Positions 25,311 through 33,653 of a DNA stretch of 64,000 bases are shown piece by piece. The stretch's first letter is position 1; every line of letters starts with the position of its first letter. The stretch covers positions 124,001-188,000 of the forward strand of contig NZ_JTDL01000141.1 of NCBI RefSeq assembly GCF_000802235.1. The letters are read 5' to 3'. The position numbers and the translations under genes were made by a program. Under the pieces are notes generated by a model. It was not told where the DNA came from. It worked only from the letters and a program-made list of their open reading frames with translations, and ran no database searches. The DNA is from Sinomonas humi (GTDB lineage: Bacteria > Actinomycetota > Actinomycetes > Actinomycetales > Micrococcaceae).

Positions 25311-26303
25311 CTAGCGGTGCTTGACACCCGTCTGCGCGTTGGGTGCGAGCGTCGGTTCCTTGACCGCGACGTCGCCGAGGGCCTCGTCGATGGCCTTGAG
25401 GACGTCGTCGCTCAGTTCGACGCCGGAGGCCGAAGCATTCGAATGGACCTGTTCCGGCCGCGAGGCGCCCGTGATCGCGGAGGCGAGCTCGCTCCGGCGG
25501 AGGACCCAAGCGAGTGCCATGGTCGGAAGGCTGATGCCCGCGCCCTCCGCGATCGGCACGAGGCGCTGGACCGCCTCGAGGATCGGATCCGTGATGAGCC
25601 TGTCCTTCGAAACGTTCATGGTCTCGCTCGCGAATCGGCTGTCCGAGGGGATCGGCTGCCCCGGCTTGTACTTGCCGGTGAGGACGCCTTGGGCGAGCGG
25701 CGACCACACGATCTGGGAGATGCCGTTCGCCGCGCACAGCGGGAACACCTCGGCCTCGGGTGCCTGCCACAGCATGGAGTACTGCGGCTGGGACGAGACG
25801 AAGAGATCCGGGCCTGCGATGTCGATCGCGGCCTGAATCTGTTCGGGGGTCCACTCGCTGAATCCGAGGTAGCGGGCCTTGCCCTGCTCGACGACCTTCT
25901 GGAACGCCTCGACCGTCTCCTCAATGGGCACCGAGGCGTCGAAGCGGTGAGCCTGGTAGAGGTCCACGTAGTCGGTCTGCAGGCGGGTCAAGGAGGCGTC
26001 GATCTGCTTCGCGATCTGATCGGCCGAGAGGCCGGAGTCGGTATCGGACATTTCGCCGAACACCTTGGTCGCGAGGATGTACGAGTCGCGCGGGTGCTTC
26101 GAGAGGATTTCGCCCCAGGCCGTTTCGGCTGCTCCGCGACCGTACACGTTCGCCGTGTCGAAGAAATTGATGCCGGCGTCGAAGGCCGCTTCGGTGCAGG
26201 CTCGGGTCTGCTCGGCCTCGACACCGCCCGAGAACGTGAGCCAGGAGCCGAGTGAGATCTCGGAGACTTCGAGGTCGGAACTGCCGAGTTTGCGGTAGCG
26301 CAT
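25311..26303 (-). CDS. Aldo/keto reductase, voltage-gated potassium channel beta-subunit-like
   Basis: A 330-residue AKR of the Kv-beta/YghZ-like group. Catalytic residues: D and Y in NFFDTANVYGRG, K in ILATKVFGEM, H in LYQAHRFDASVP. The stretch PQYSMLWQAPEAEVFPLCAANGI is characteristic of the group. It lies between the MobA-like hydroxylase and the pca cluster and opposes pcaH across a 414-bp promoter region. A role in reducing an aromatic aldehyde or quinone is plausible from its place but unproven. Confidence 0.87.
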   Translation of the reverse strand: MRYRKLGSSDLEVSEISLGSWLTFSGGVEAEQTRACTEAAFDAGINFFDTANVYGRGAAETAWGEILSKHPRDSYILATKVFGEMSDTDSGLSADQIAKQIDASLTRLQTDYVDLYQAHRFDASVPIEETVEAFQKVVEQGKARYLGFSEWTPEQIQAAIDIAGPDLFVSSQPQYSMLWQAPEAEVFPLCAANGISQIVWSPLAQGVLTGKYKPGQPIPSDSRFASETMNVSKDRLITDPILEAVQRLVPIAEGAGISLPTMALAWVLRRSELASAITGASRPEQVHSNASASGVELSDDVLKAIDEALGDVAVKEPTLAPNAQTGVKHR

Positions 26304-26531
26304 GAGGGTGTTCTCCTGATCGAGCTTTGCTGACGTATCTATGAGTACGCCCGTTGGGCTGAGCGGAGGAAGGTTCTCTCAGACCTACTCACAGGTGGCT
26401 CGAACGCAAAAGGGGGTCGCGTTCCCGCCCGGTTGTGTTTTCCCAATCAGTGCAGGGCGCTGCGTGTCGCGAAAACGCCTCGTGTCCCGGGGTCAGAAGT
26501 GGGCTGGACCGGGTTCGTCTGGAGACCTCAG

Positions 26532-26562
26532 AGAGGTTCTTCCGTTCATCGGAAGAACCTCT
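26532..26562. promoter_or_regulatory. Stem-loop upstream of the pca operon
   Basis: AGAGGTTCTTCC pairs perfectly with GGAAGAACCTCT; a further G-C pair makes a 13-bp stem with a 5-base loop. It lies 52 bp before the IclR-type palindrome. It could be a second protein-binding site or insulate pca transcription; no T-run supports termination. Confidence 0.5.
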
Positions 26563-26613
26563 ACCCCTAGCCGCGTCTCGCCCCTAGCCTGAAGCAACCG
26601 GCCCGCGCGTCGC

Positions 26614-26630
26614 TGTTCGCATTACGAACA
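26614..26630. promoter_or_regulatory. IclR-type (PcaR) operator before pcaH
   Basis: TGTTCG-CATTA-CGAACA is a perfect palindrome 88 bp before pcaH. GTTCG-N5-CGAAC is a recognised form of IclR-family sites that regulate protocatechuate genes, and pcaR sits at the end of this cluster. Confidence 0.65.
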
Positions 26631-26717
26631 GTTGTACAGGAGGCGAACGTCCGTTACCCTCGAAGAGGAGACGGTGCCGCACGCGGGGCACTCAGCAAGG
26701 AAGCTAGAGGAGGAACT

Positions 26718-27536
26718 ATGGGCGAGCCCGTCAAATCGTCCGACGCAGCCGCTGACAATCAGGCGATCGTCAGCCAGGAGATTCGGGACATCGAAGAGGG
26801 CTACCGAGCGGCTCGCGCCGCCGGCCAACCCGCGGAGGTCCAGCCGCGCGTCGACTACCCCCCGTATCGCAGCTCGATCCTGCGGCACCCCACCAAGAGC
26901 CTGCACCACGCAGACCCCGAGACGATCGAGCTCTACAGCCCGGCGTTCGGGCATCAGGATGTGCATGCGCTCGAGTCGAACCTGACCATCCAGCACGGCG
27001 GGGAGCCGCTGGGCGAGCGGATGGTCCTGCGGGGCAAGGTGCTCGACGGCAATGGCCGCCCGGTTGCGGGCCAGCTCGTCGAGATCTGGCAGGCGAACTC
27101 CGCGGGCCGCTACATCCACAAGCGCGACCAGCACCCCGCGCCGCTCGATCCGCACTTCACGGGCGTGGGCCGCTGCATCACGGGCCCGGACGGTTCGTAC
27201 GAGTTCCTCACGATCAAGCCCGGTGCCTACCCGTGGAAGAACCACCTGAACGCCTGGCGCCCGGCGCACATCCACTTCAGCCTCTTCGGCACGGAGTTCA
27301 CCCAGCGGATCGTCACCCAGATGTACTTCCCGGGCGACCAGCTCTTCCCGCTGGACCCGATCTACCAATCGATCGTCGATCAAGACGCGCGGGAGCGCCT
27401 TGTGGCCCGCTACAACCATGACCTCACCTCGCCTGAATGGGCCTTGGGGTACGAGTGGGACATCGTCCTCACGGGCCCGAAGCGGACATGGACCGAGAAC
27501 GAGGCGTACGGAGAGCAGGGCGATGATGAGCACTGA
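26718..27536 (+). CDS. pcaH: Protocatechuate 3,4-dioxygenase beta subunit
   Basis: A 272-residue intradiol dioxygenase subunit that, with PcaG, opens the protocatechuate ring to 3-carboxy-cis,cis-muconate. The four non-haem Fe3+ ligands are present with exact family spacing: Y132 (GRYIHK), Y171 (GAYPWKN), H184 and H186 (RPAHIHFS). Other family marks: VEIWQANSAGRY and HFTGVGRCITGPDGSYEF. The ATG follows GAGGAGG. It is the first gene of pcaHGBDCF-IJ and overlaps pcaG by 14 bp. An IclR-type palindrome upstream suggests control by PcaR. Confidence 0.95.
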   Translation: MGEPVKSSDAAADNQAIVSQEIRDIEEGYRAARAAGQPAEVQPRVDYPPYRSSILRHPTKSLHHADPETIELYSPAFGHQDVHALESNLTIQHGGEPLGERMVLRGKVLDGNGRPVAGQLVEIWQANSAGRYIHKRDQHPAPLDPHFTGVGRCITGPDGSYEFLTIKPGAYPWKNHLNAWRPAHIHFSLFGTEFTQRIVTQMYFPGDQLFPLDPIYQSIVDQDARERLVARYNHDLTSPEWALGYEWDIVLTGPKRTWTENEAYGEQGDDEH

Positions 27537-28113
27537 AAAGCCGGTGAGCACTGAGAAGCTGACCCCCACCCCCGGCCAGACGGTCGGCCCCTTCTTCGGC
27601 TACGCGCTGCCGTTCGAGAAGGGCGGCGAGCTCGTCCCGGCGGGCAGCCCGAACAGCATCAAGCTCCACGGCACGGTTTTCGACGGCAATGGCGCTCCCA
27701 TTCCAGACGCGCTCGTCGAGATCTGGCAAGCCGACTCGAACGGCAACATCCCGAACGAGACCGGCTCGCTCGTCCGTGACGGCTACACGTTCACGGGCTG
27801 GGGCCGCACCCCGGTCGGCAACACGGGCAAGTACGTCTTCTCGACGGTCAATCCCGGCCCGACCGAGCCCGGCAAGGCGCCGTTCTTCGCGGTCGCCGTC
27901 TTCGCGCGCGGCCTCATGAACCGCCTCTTCACGCGCGTCTACCTGCCAGAGGACACGGAGGCGCTCGAGAACGACGCCCTCTTGAGCTCGCTTGAGCCCG
28001 CGCGCCGCAAGACGCTGATTGCTGAGCGTCTTGCCGACGGCTCGCTCCACTGGGACATCCGCCTCCAGGGCGAGGACGAGACCGTGTTCCTCGATTTCCA
28101 CGCCGAGGGCTGA
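27523..28113 (+). CDS. pcaG: Protocatechuate 3,4-dioxygenase alpha subunit
   Basis: A 196-residue subunit homologous to PcaH but lacking the iron ligands, as is normal for alpha subunits. Typical stretches: PTPGQTVGPFFGYALPF, VEIWQADSNGNI, GWGRTPVGNTGKYVFSTVNPG, FFAVAVFARGLMNRLFTRVYLPED. It starts with tandem ATG codons at 27523 and 27526; GGAG at 27510 favours the first. The overlap with pcaH indicates coupled translation of the two subunits in equal amounts. Confidence 0.95.
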   Translation: MMSTEKPVSTEKLTPTPGQTVGPFFGYALPFEKGGELVPAGSPNSIKLHGTVFDGNGAPIPDALVEIWQADSNGNIPNETGSLVRDGYTFTGWGRTPVGNTGKYVFSTVNPGPTEPGKAPFFAVAVFARGLMNRLFTRVYLPEDTEALENDALLSSLEPARRKTLIAERLADGSLHWDIRLQGEDETVFLDFHAEG

Positions 28114-28119
28114 GAAACG

Positions 28120-29598
28120 ATGACGGATCCCGCCGCCAGCACCAGCCGTTTTGCCGTGCCGCCCTTCGATCCTGCGGATCGGGGCCTGCTGTCCCCGGCT
28201 TGGGCCGACCCGGCCATCTCGGGAGTGACGGGCGACGACGCGATTGTCGCCGCGATGCTCGAACTCGAGGCATCGTGGGCGGAGACGCTCGAGGCGGCGG
28301 GCCTCGCCACGGCGGGGGCTGGCAGCGCTGTCCGGGACGCCGTCAGGCAGGGCACGACGGCGGGAACGTACGACGGCGCGCGGCTCGCCGAAGCTTCGCA
28401 GGGCGGCGGCAACCCCGTCATCCCGCTGGTCAAGGCGCTCCGCGAGGCGACCTTGGAGCCGGGAAAGGCCGCCGTCCACAAGGGCCTCACGAGTCAGGAC
28501 GTGCTCGATTCGGCGCTCATGCTGATCGCGAAGCGGGCAGTCGCAGGGATCCTCGCGGACCTGAGCCCGGCCGCCGAGGCGCTTGCCACGCTCGCCGATC
28601 GCTACCGGTCCACGCCCCAAGTGGCCCGGACGCTCACCCAGCACTCGCTGCCCTCGAGCTTCGGGCTCAAGGCCGCAAACTGGCTGCAAGGGGTCGCGCA
28701 CGCCGAGTCGCGGCTCGCCTCGCTGGGCTTCCCCGTGCAGTGCGGGGGAGCCGCGGGAACGAACGCCTCCCTCGTCGCCCTTGGCGGCGAACCGGCCGCT
28801 CTTGCCGCTGACTGGGCAGAGCGCTGCGGCCTTGATGCCGCCGTTGCGCCCTGGCAGTCATTCCGCGGCCCTGTCACGGACCTCGGCCACGCGCTTGCAT
28901 CGGTGACCGCGGCCGCTGGGCACGTGGCGAACGACGTCATGCTGCTCGCCCGTCCCGAGATCGCGGAACTCGGCGAGCCGCTCGCGGAGGGCCGCGGGGG
29001 ATCCTCGGCGATGCCGCAGAAGCAGAACCCGGCCCTTTCGGCGCTCATCCGTTCGGCCGCGCTGCAGGCGCCAGCCCAGACGATGCAGCTCGAGATGGCC
29101 GCGGCCCTGAGCGAGGACGAACGCACCGGCGGCGCTTGGCACAGCGAGTGGGCCTCCCTCCGGGAGCTCTTGCGCCTTGCGGGCGGGGCGGCGACGTCGC
29201 TCCGCGAGCTCGTCGAGGGGCTGCGCGTGTTCCCGGATCGGATGCGCCGCAATCTCGACCTGACCGGGCCGCTGCTCGTGAGCGAGCGCCTCATGCTCGA
29301 GCTCTCCCCTGAGGCAGAGGGGGGACGCTCGGGCGTCCAGCGTGCCGTCGACGCCGCGCTGCAGGCAGGAAGCGACCCCGCCGATCAGGCGCGCGTCCTG
29401 CGCAAGGAGCTGCGCGCCGTCGTGCGCTCAGATGGCGCCGAAGAAGACTTCGACGCCCGGCTCGACGAGCTGCTCGACCCCGCCGGATACCAGGGCGACG
29501 CGGCCGGGATCGTCGACCGGATCCTGAAGACCTACGAAGAAACCGCGGCCGAGCGCCGCCACGACCCGCAACGAAAGAAAGGAACGCGACAGACGTGA
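28120..29598 (+). CDS. pcaB: 3-carboxy-cis,cis-muconate cycloisomerase
   Basis: A 492-residue fumarase/aspartase-superfamily enzyme that lactonises 3-carboxy-cis,cis-muconate to 4-carboxymuconolactone. The superfamily signature appears as GGSSAMPQKQNPALS; further conserved parts are VHKGLTSQDVLDSALM and QHSLPSSFGLKAANWL. It starts 6 bp after pcaG and its stop overlaps the GTG start of pcaD. The C-terminal tail is somewhat long and charged (ERRHDPQRKKGTRQT), otherwise normal. Confidence 0.93.
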   Translation: MTDPAASTSRFAVPPFDPADRGLLSPAWADPAISGVTGDDAIVAAMLELEASWAETLEAAGLATAGAGSAVRDAVRQGTTAGTYDGARLAEASQGGGNPVIPLVKALREATLEPGKAAVHKGLTSQDVLDSALMLIAKRAVAGILADLSPAAEALATLADRYRSTPQVARTLTQHSLPSSFGLKAANWLQGVAHAESRLASLGFPVQCGGAAGTNASLVALGGEPAALAADWAERCGLDAAVAPWQSFRGPVTDLGHALASVTAAAGHVANDVMLLARPEIAELGEPLAEGRGGSSAMPQKQNPALSALIRSAALQAPAQTMQLEMAAALSEDERTGGAWHSEWASLRELLRLAGGAATSLRELVEGLRVFPDRMRRNLDLTGPLLVSERLMLELSPEAEGGRSGVQRAVDAALQAGSDPADQARVLRKELRAVVRSDGAEEDFDARLDELLDPAGYQGDAAGIVDRILKTYEETAAERRHDPQRKKGTRQT

Positions 29599-30407
29599 GC
29601 GTGCCACAGATCCGTGCCGTGCGGCTTTCCCCGCGGGAGCAGCTGGGCGAGAAGGAGCTCGTAGTCCTGGGGCCGTCGCTCGGGACGTCGACGGTCATGT
29701 GGGACGCGGTCGCGCGCCTCCTCGGGGAGGACTACGACGTCCTTGGATGGGACCTCCCGGGCCACGGCGTCTCTCCCGCTGCGGAACCCGGCACGGCCTT
29801 CAGCGTCGCCGATCTTGCGGACGCCGTCGTCGGACTCGTCGACTCGATCGCCCCCGGGGCGAGGTTCCACTACGCTGGCGACTCCGTGGGAGGTGCCACG
29901 GGCGCGGAACTCGCTCTGCGCCACCCTGACCGCCTGTTGAGCCTCGCGATGTTCTGCTCGTCGGCGCGCTTCAACGGCGCTGAGGGCTACGCCGAGCGCG
30001 CCGAGCTCGTCGCCAAGCAGGGCACGGCGGTCCGCCTCCAGGCCTCCGCCGAGATCTGGTTTGCGCCCGGCTTCCTCGGCGAGCACCCGAGCGAATCATC
30101 GCGGCTACTGCACACCCTCCGCGACGCCGATCGCTTCGGATACGCCGCCGTCTGCCGCGCGATCGCCGCCTACGACGTCCGCGACCGCTTCGGCGAGATC
30201 GCCGTCCCGTTCCTCGCCGTCGCAGGCGAGTACGACTCCGTGTGCCCATTCTCGGACGCCCAATGGATGGCCGAACACGCGCAGCGGGGGGCCGCCGTCG
30301 AACTCCCCGGAGTTGCCCACATCGCGCCGACCGAGAATCCCGCCGCCGTCGCCGAGCTGCTGCGCAAGCACTTCGCGACCGCCTACGAGAACGAGGGTGC
30401 GGAGTGA
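29595..30407 (+). CDS. pcaD: 3-oxoadipate enol-lactonase
   Basis: A 270-residue alpha/beta hydrolase acting on 3-oxoadipate enol-lactone. Nucleophile S97 in AGDSVGGATG; the oxyanion region is LGPSLGTSTVMWD; the catalytic histidine is in GVAHIAPTENP. The GTG start at 29595 overlaps the pcaB stop (GTGA), and its own stop overlaps pcaC. pcaD and pcaC are separate genes here, whereas many actinobacteria carry them fused as pcaL. Confidence 0.92.
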   Translation: MSVPQIRAVRLSPREQLGEKELVVLGPSLGTSTVMWDAVARLLGEDYDVLGWDLPGHGVSPAAEPGTAFSVADLADAVVGLVDSIAPGARFHYAGDSVGGATGAELALRHPDRLLSLAMFCSSARFNGAEGYAERAELVAKQGTAVRLQASAEIWFAPGFLGEHPSESSRLLHTLRDADRFGYAAVCRAIAAYDVRDRFGEIAVPFLAVAGEYDSVCPFSDAQWMAEHAQRGAAVELPGVAHIAPTENPAAVAELLRKHFATAYENEGAE

Positions 30408-30886
30408 GCGCGCAGCAGGTGGGGGAGAACTGGAAGGACGACGCGCGGGCCGGCGCCGTCCAGCCCGACGCCACCCAGCGCGCGCTGTACGACGGCGGCA
30501 TGGAGGTCCGGCGGGAGGTGCTCGGCGCCGCGCACGTCGACCGGGCGAACGCGAACACGGACGAGTTCACTGCCGAGTTCCAGAACATGATCACCCGCAT
30601 CGCATGGGGAGGCATCTGGACCAGGCCGGGCCTGAGCCGCCAGATGCGTTCGGTCGCCGTGCTCACGGCCATGATCGCCCACGGCCACTGGGACGAGTTC
30701 GCCATGCATGTGCGCGCCGCCCTTCGCAATGGGCTCACGCGCGACGAGATCAAGGAAGTCATCCTGCAGTCCGCCATCTACTGCGGGGTCCCGTCCGCCA
30801 ATACGGCGTTCAAGGTGGCGCAGAAGACTCTGGCTGACGTCGACGCAGAAGACAGCGACGCAGCAAACAATAAGGAACAACAGTGA
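30404..30886 (+). CDS. pcaC: 4-carboxymuconolactone decarboxylase
   Basis: A 160-residue CMD/AhpD-like helical protein that decarboxylates 4-carboxymuconolactone to the enol-lactone. Family core: NMITRIAWGGIWTRPGLSRQMRSV, HWDEFAMHVRAALRNGLTRDEIKEV and the ending SAIYCGVPSANTAFK. The GTG start overlaps the pcaD stop, and its stop overlaps the GTG of the thiolase gene. The 25-residue tail is acidic and asparagine-rich and looks unstructured. Confidence 0.92.
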   Translation: MSAQQVGENWKDDARAGAVQPDATQRALYDGGMEVRREVLGAAHVDRANANTDEFTAEFQNMITRIAWGGIWTRPGLSRQMRSVAVLTAMIAHGHWDEFAMHVRAALRNGLTRDEIKEVILQSAIYCGVPSANTAFKVAQKTLADVDAEDSDAANNKEQQ

Positions 30887-32130
30887 CTGAAGCATTTGTG
30901 TACGACGCCGTTCGAACCCCGTTCGGAAAGTTCGGCGGCGGCCTCGCTGCCGTCCGCCCCGACGACTTGGCCGCGCACATCGTCCGCGCCATCGTCGATC
31001 GTGCTCCGGGCCTCACCGCTGAGGCTCTGGAAGCCGGTGCCCTTGACGAGGTCATCTTAGGCAACGCGAACGGCGCCGGTGAGGAGAACCGCAACGTCGC
31101 CCGCATGGCCACGCTCCTCGCGGGCCTCCCGACGTCGATCCCCGGCACGACCGTCAACCGGCTTTGCGGTTCGTCGCTCGATGCCGCGATGATCGCCTCG
31201 CGCCAGATCGCGGTGGACGACGCCGACGTCGTCCTGGTGGGCGGCGTCGAATCGATGAGCCGTGCGCCGTGGGTGCTCCCGAAGACCGAGAAGCCGTATC
31301 CGGCCGGGGACCTGAAGCTCTCCTCGACGACGCTCGGCTGGCGCCTCGTGAACCCCAAGATGCCCTCGGAATGGACCGTCTCCCTCGGTGAGGCCACTGA
31401 GCAGCTGCGCGAGCGGCATGCGATCGGCCGCGACCGGCAGGACGAGTTCGCCGCCCGCTCGCACAACCTTTCGGACAAGGCATGGAACGACGGCTTCTAC
31501 GATGACCTCGTCGTACCCGTACCTGGCACGGACCTCACCCGCGACGAGGGCATCCGGCCTGGCTCGAGCGCCGAGAAGCTTGCGGGCCTGCGGACGTCGT
31601 TCCGCCCCGACAATGGCGACCGCTCCGGCTCGACCACGGGCGGTACCGTGACGGCGGGCAACGCCTCACCGCTTTCGGACGGCGCGTCCGCTGTGCTCCT
31701 CGGCTCCGAGGCGGCGGCCGGGACGATCGGCCTCGAGCCCATCGCCCGCATCGCGGGCCGCGGCGCCGCCGCGAACGAGCCGCAGTTCTTCGGCTTCGCC
31801 CCAGTCGAGGCCGCCAACCGCGCTCTCGCCAAGGCAGGCATCACGTGGGACCAGGTCGGCGCCGTCGAGCTCAACGAGGCGTTCGCGGCGCAGTCGCTCG
31901 CGTGCCTCGACGCGTGGAAGATCGACCCCGAGATCGTGAACCAGCACGGCGGGGCCATTGCGATGGGCCATCCTCTCGGAGCGTCCGGTGGCCGCATCCT
32001 GGGGACGCTCGCGCGCAGCCTGCAGCGCAGCGGTGAGCGCTGGGGCGTCGCTGCCATCTGCATCGGGGTGGGTCAGGGGCTCGCCGTGGTGCTCGAGAAC
32101 GTGACTGCTGCAAAGCAGAGTGCAGAGTAA
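30883..32130 (+). CDS. pcaF: 3-oxoadipyl-CoA thiolase
   Basis: A 415-residue thiolase that splits 3-oxoadipyl-CoA into succinyl-CoA and acetyl-CoA. The acyl-accepting cysteine lies in TTVNRLCGSSLDA, the first catalytic histidine in NQHGGAIAMGHPLGASGGR and the C-terminal cysteine in AAICIGVGQG, so all active-site elements are present. The GTG at 30883 overlaps the pcaC stop with AAGGA upstream. Position between pcaC and the CoA-transferase genes supports the specific assignment over a generic acetyl-CoA acetyltransferase. Confidence 0.92.
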   Translation: MTEAFVYDAVRTPFGKFGGGLAAVRPDDLAAHIVRAIVDRAPGLTAEALEAGALDEVILGNANGAGEENRNVARMATLLAGLPTSIPGTTVNRLCGSSLDAAMIASRQIAVDDADVVLVGGVESMSRAPWVLPKTEKPYPAGDLKLSSTTLGWRLVNPKMPSEWTVSLGEATEQLRERHAIGRDRQDEFAARSHNLSDKAWNDGFYDDLVVPVPGTDLTRDEGIRPGSSAEKLAGLRTSFRPDNGDRSGSTTGGTVTAGNASPLSDGASAVLLGSEAAAGTIGLEPIARIAGRGAAANEPQFFGFAPVEAANRALAKAGITWDQVGAVELNEAFAAQSLACLDAWKIDPEIVNQHGGAIAMGHPLGASGGRILGTLARSLQRSGERWGVAAICIGVGQGLAVVLENVTAAKQSAE

Positions 32131-32142
32131 GGGGCCGGGCAG

Positions 32143-32802
32143 ATGTTGGAATTCAAGGACACCGTCGCCGAGGCCGTCGCAGGGGTTCAGGACGGCTCGA
32201 CGGTCATGATCGGCGGCTTCGGCAATGCCGGGCAGCCGTTCGAGCTCATCGACGCATTGCTGCAGAGCGGCGCGCGTGATCTCACGGTCGTCAACAACAA
32301 CGCGGGCCAGGCCGACGAGGGCCTCGCGCTCCTCATCAAGGAGGGCCGCGTCCGCAAGATGATCTGTTCGTTCCCACGGCAGAGCGACTCGTGGCACTTC
32401 GACGCGAAGTACCGCGCGGGGGAGATCGAGCTCGAGCTCGTCCCGCAGGGCAACCTCGCGGAGCGCATCCGCGCTGCAGGGGCCGGGATTGGCGGATTCT
32501 TCACGCCGACCGGCTACGGCACCATGCTCGCGGAGGGCAAGGAGACGCGATTCCTAGACGGCAAGTGGCAGGTCTTCGAGACGCCGATCCATGCTGATGT
32601 CGCCCTCATCAAGGCGCTCAAGGCGGACGGCAAGGGCAACCTCGTGTACCGCAAGACGGCGCGGAACTTCGGCCCGATCATGGCCGCGGCCGCGAAGCAG
32701 ACCATTGCGCAGGTGTCCGAGGTCGTGCCCGTCGGCGGCCTTGACCCCGAGAACGTCGTGACGCCGGGCATCTATGTCAACACGATCGTGAAGGTGGGCT
32801 GA
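32143..32802 (+). CDS. pcaI: 3-oxoadipate CoA-transferase subunit A
   Basis: A 219-residue class I CoA-transferase alpha subunit that, with PcaJ, moves CoA from succinyl-CoA to 3-oxoadipate. Family signatures: DGSTVMIGGFGNAGQPFELI near the start, GAGIGGFFTPTGYGTMLAEGKE and LVYRKTARNFGPIMAAAA. It starts 12 bp after the thiolase gene and is followed 4 bp later by pcaJ. In chemical order it acts just before PcaF. Confidence 0.93.
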   Translation: MLEFKDTVAEAVAGVQDGSTVMIGGFGNAGQPFELIDALLQSGARDLTVVNNNAGQADEGLALLIKEGRVRKMICSFPRQSDSWHFDAKYRAGEIELELVPQGNLAERIRAAGAGIGGFFTPTGYGTMLAEGKETRFLDGKWQVFETPIHADVALIKALKADGKGNLVYRKTARNFGPIMAAAAKQTIAQVSEVVPVGGLDPENVVTPGIYVNTIVKVG

Positions 32803-32806
32803 GAGC

Positions 32807-33511
32807 ATGAGTGAGATTTCGACGTCGTCCGCGACTCAGGACGCGGCCAACTACGGCGGCACGCCCAAGAGCAGCGACACCCCGCTCGGCCGCGACGACC
32901 TCGCTCGACTGGTGGCGCGGGACATCGCTCCGGGCTCGTTCGTGAACCTCGGCATCGGCCAGCCGACTCTCGTCTCGAACTACCTGACCGCCGAGCAGAA
33001 CATCACGCTCCACACGGAGAACGGGATGCTGGGCATGGGGCCGGAGGCCAAGGGCGCGGAGATCGACCCGGACCTCATCAACGCCGGCAAGATCCCCGTT
33101 ACCGAGCTGCCGGGGGCGAGCTACTTCCACCACGCAGATTCGTTCGCGATGATGCGCGGGGGCCACCTCGACGTGTGTGTGCTCGGCGCGTTCCAGGTCT
33201 CCGCGAAGGGAGACCTCGCGAACTGGCACACTGGTGCGCCCGACGCGATCCCCGCCGTCGGGGGAGCGATGGACCTCGCGACCGGTGCGAAGGACGTCTA
33301 CGTCATGATGACGCTGCTCAGCAAGGACGGGAAGTCCAAGCTCGTCCCCGAGTGCACATACCCGATCACGGGCGTGGGTTGCGTGACGAGGGTGTACACG
33401 GACAAGGCGGTCTTCCTCATCACGGACGACGGCGTGCGCGTGCGGGAGACGTTCGGCATCACCTTCGAGGAGCTCGAGCAGCTCGTGGACGTCCCACTGC
33501 TCGCTGGCTGA
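32807..33511 (+). CDS. pcaJ: 3-oxoadipate CoA-transferase subunit B
   Basis: A 234-residue beta subunit carrying the catalytic glutamate that forms the CoA thioester, seen in NITLHTENGMLGMGP. Other family motifs: VNLGIGQPTLVSNYL, GAFQVSAKGDLANW and the end VTRVYTDKAVFLI. The N-terminal 25 residues (serine- and threonine-rich) exceed the usual start; a shorter start is not obvious, since no ATG/GTG with a ribosome site follows. An imperfect hairpin in the 142 bp behind it probably ends the operon. Confidence 0.92.
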   Translation: MSEISTSSATQDAANYGGTPKSSDTPLGRDDLARLVARDIAPGSFVNLGIGQPTLVSNYLTAEQNITLHTENGMLGMGPEAKGAEIDPDLINAGKIPVTELPGASYFHHADSFAMMRGGHLDVCVLGAFQVSAKGDLANWHTGAPDAIPAVGGAMDLATGAKDVYVMMTLLSKDGKSKLVPECTYPITGVGCVTRVYTDKAVFLITDDGVRVRETFGITFEELEQLVDVPLLAG

Positions 33512-33531
33512 GAACGTAGTGTTGCGATGAC

Positions 33532-33587
33532 CGTCCCTTGGAGGCATGTTCGGTGCTCACGAAGAACGGTTATGCCTTCGAGGGACG
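33532..33587. terminator. Long imperfect hairpin between pcaJ and pcaR
   Basis: CGTCCCTTGGAGGCAT (33532-33547) pairs with ATGCCTTCGAGGGACG (33572-33587) with two mismatches, enclosing a GTTCG...CGAA core. It could end the pca operon, bind PcaR for autoregulation, or both. Confidence 0.55.
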
Positions 33588-33653
33588 ACTGTGCTGGTGT
33601 GCGGCTGCTCGTGTTGGTGAGGGACATCGGAGACGCGGAAGGGTGGAACGGTG

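Larger units (their letters stand above)
26304..26717. other. Non-coding region between AKR and pcaH
   Basis: This 414-bp gap holds, from left to right, a copy of the GACACG/CCAGCCCACTTCTG repeat family (26461-26510), a 13-bp stem hairpin (26532-26562), the pcaH operator (26614-26630) and the pcaH leader with GAGGAGGAACT before the ATG. I see no protein-coding pattern in it. Confidence 0.7.
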
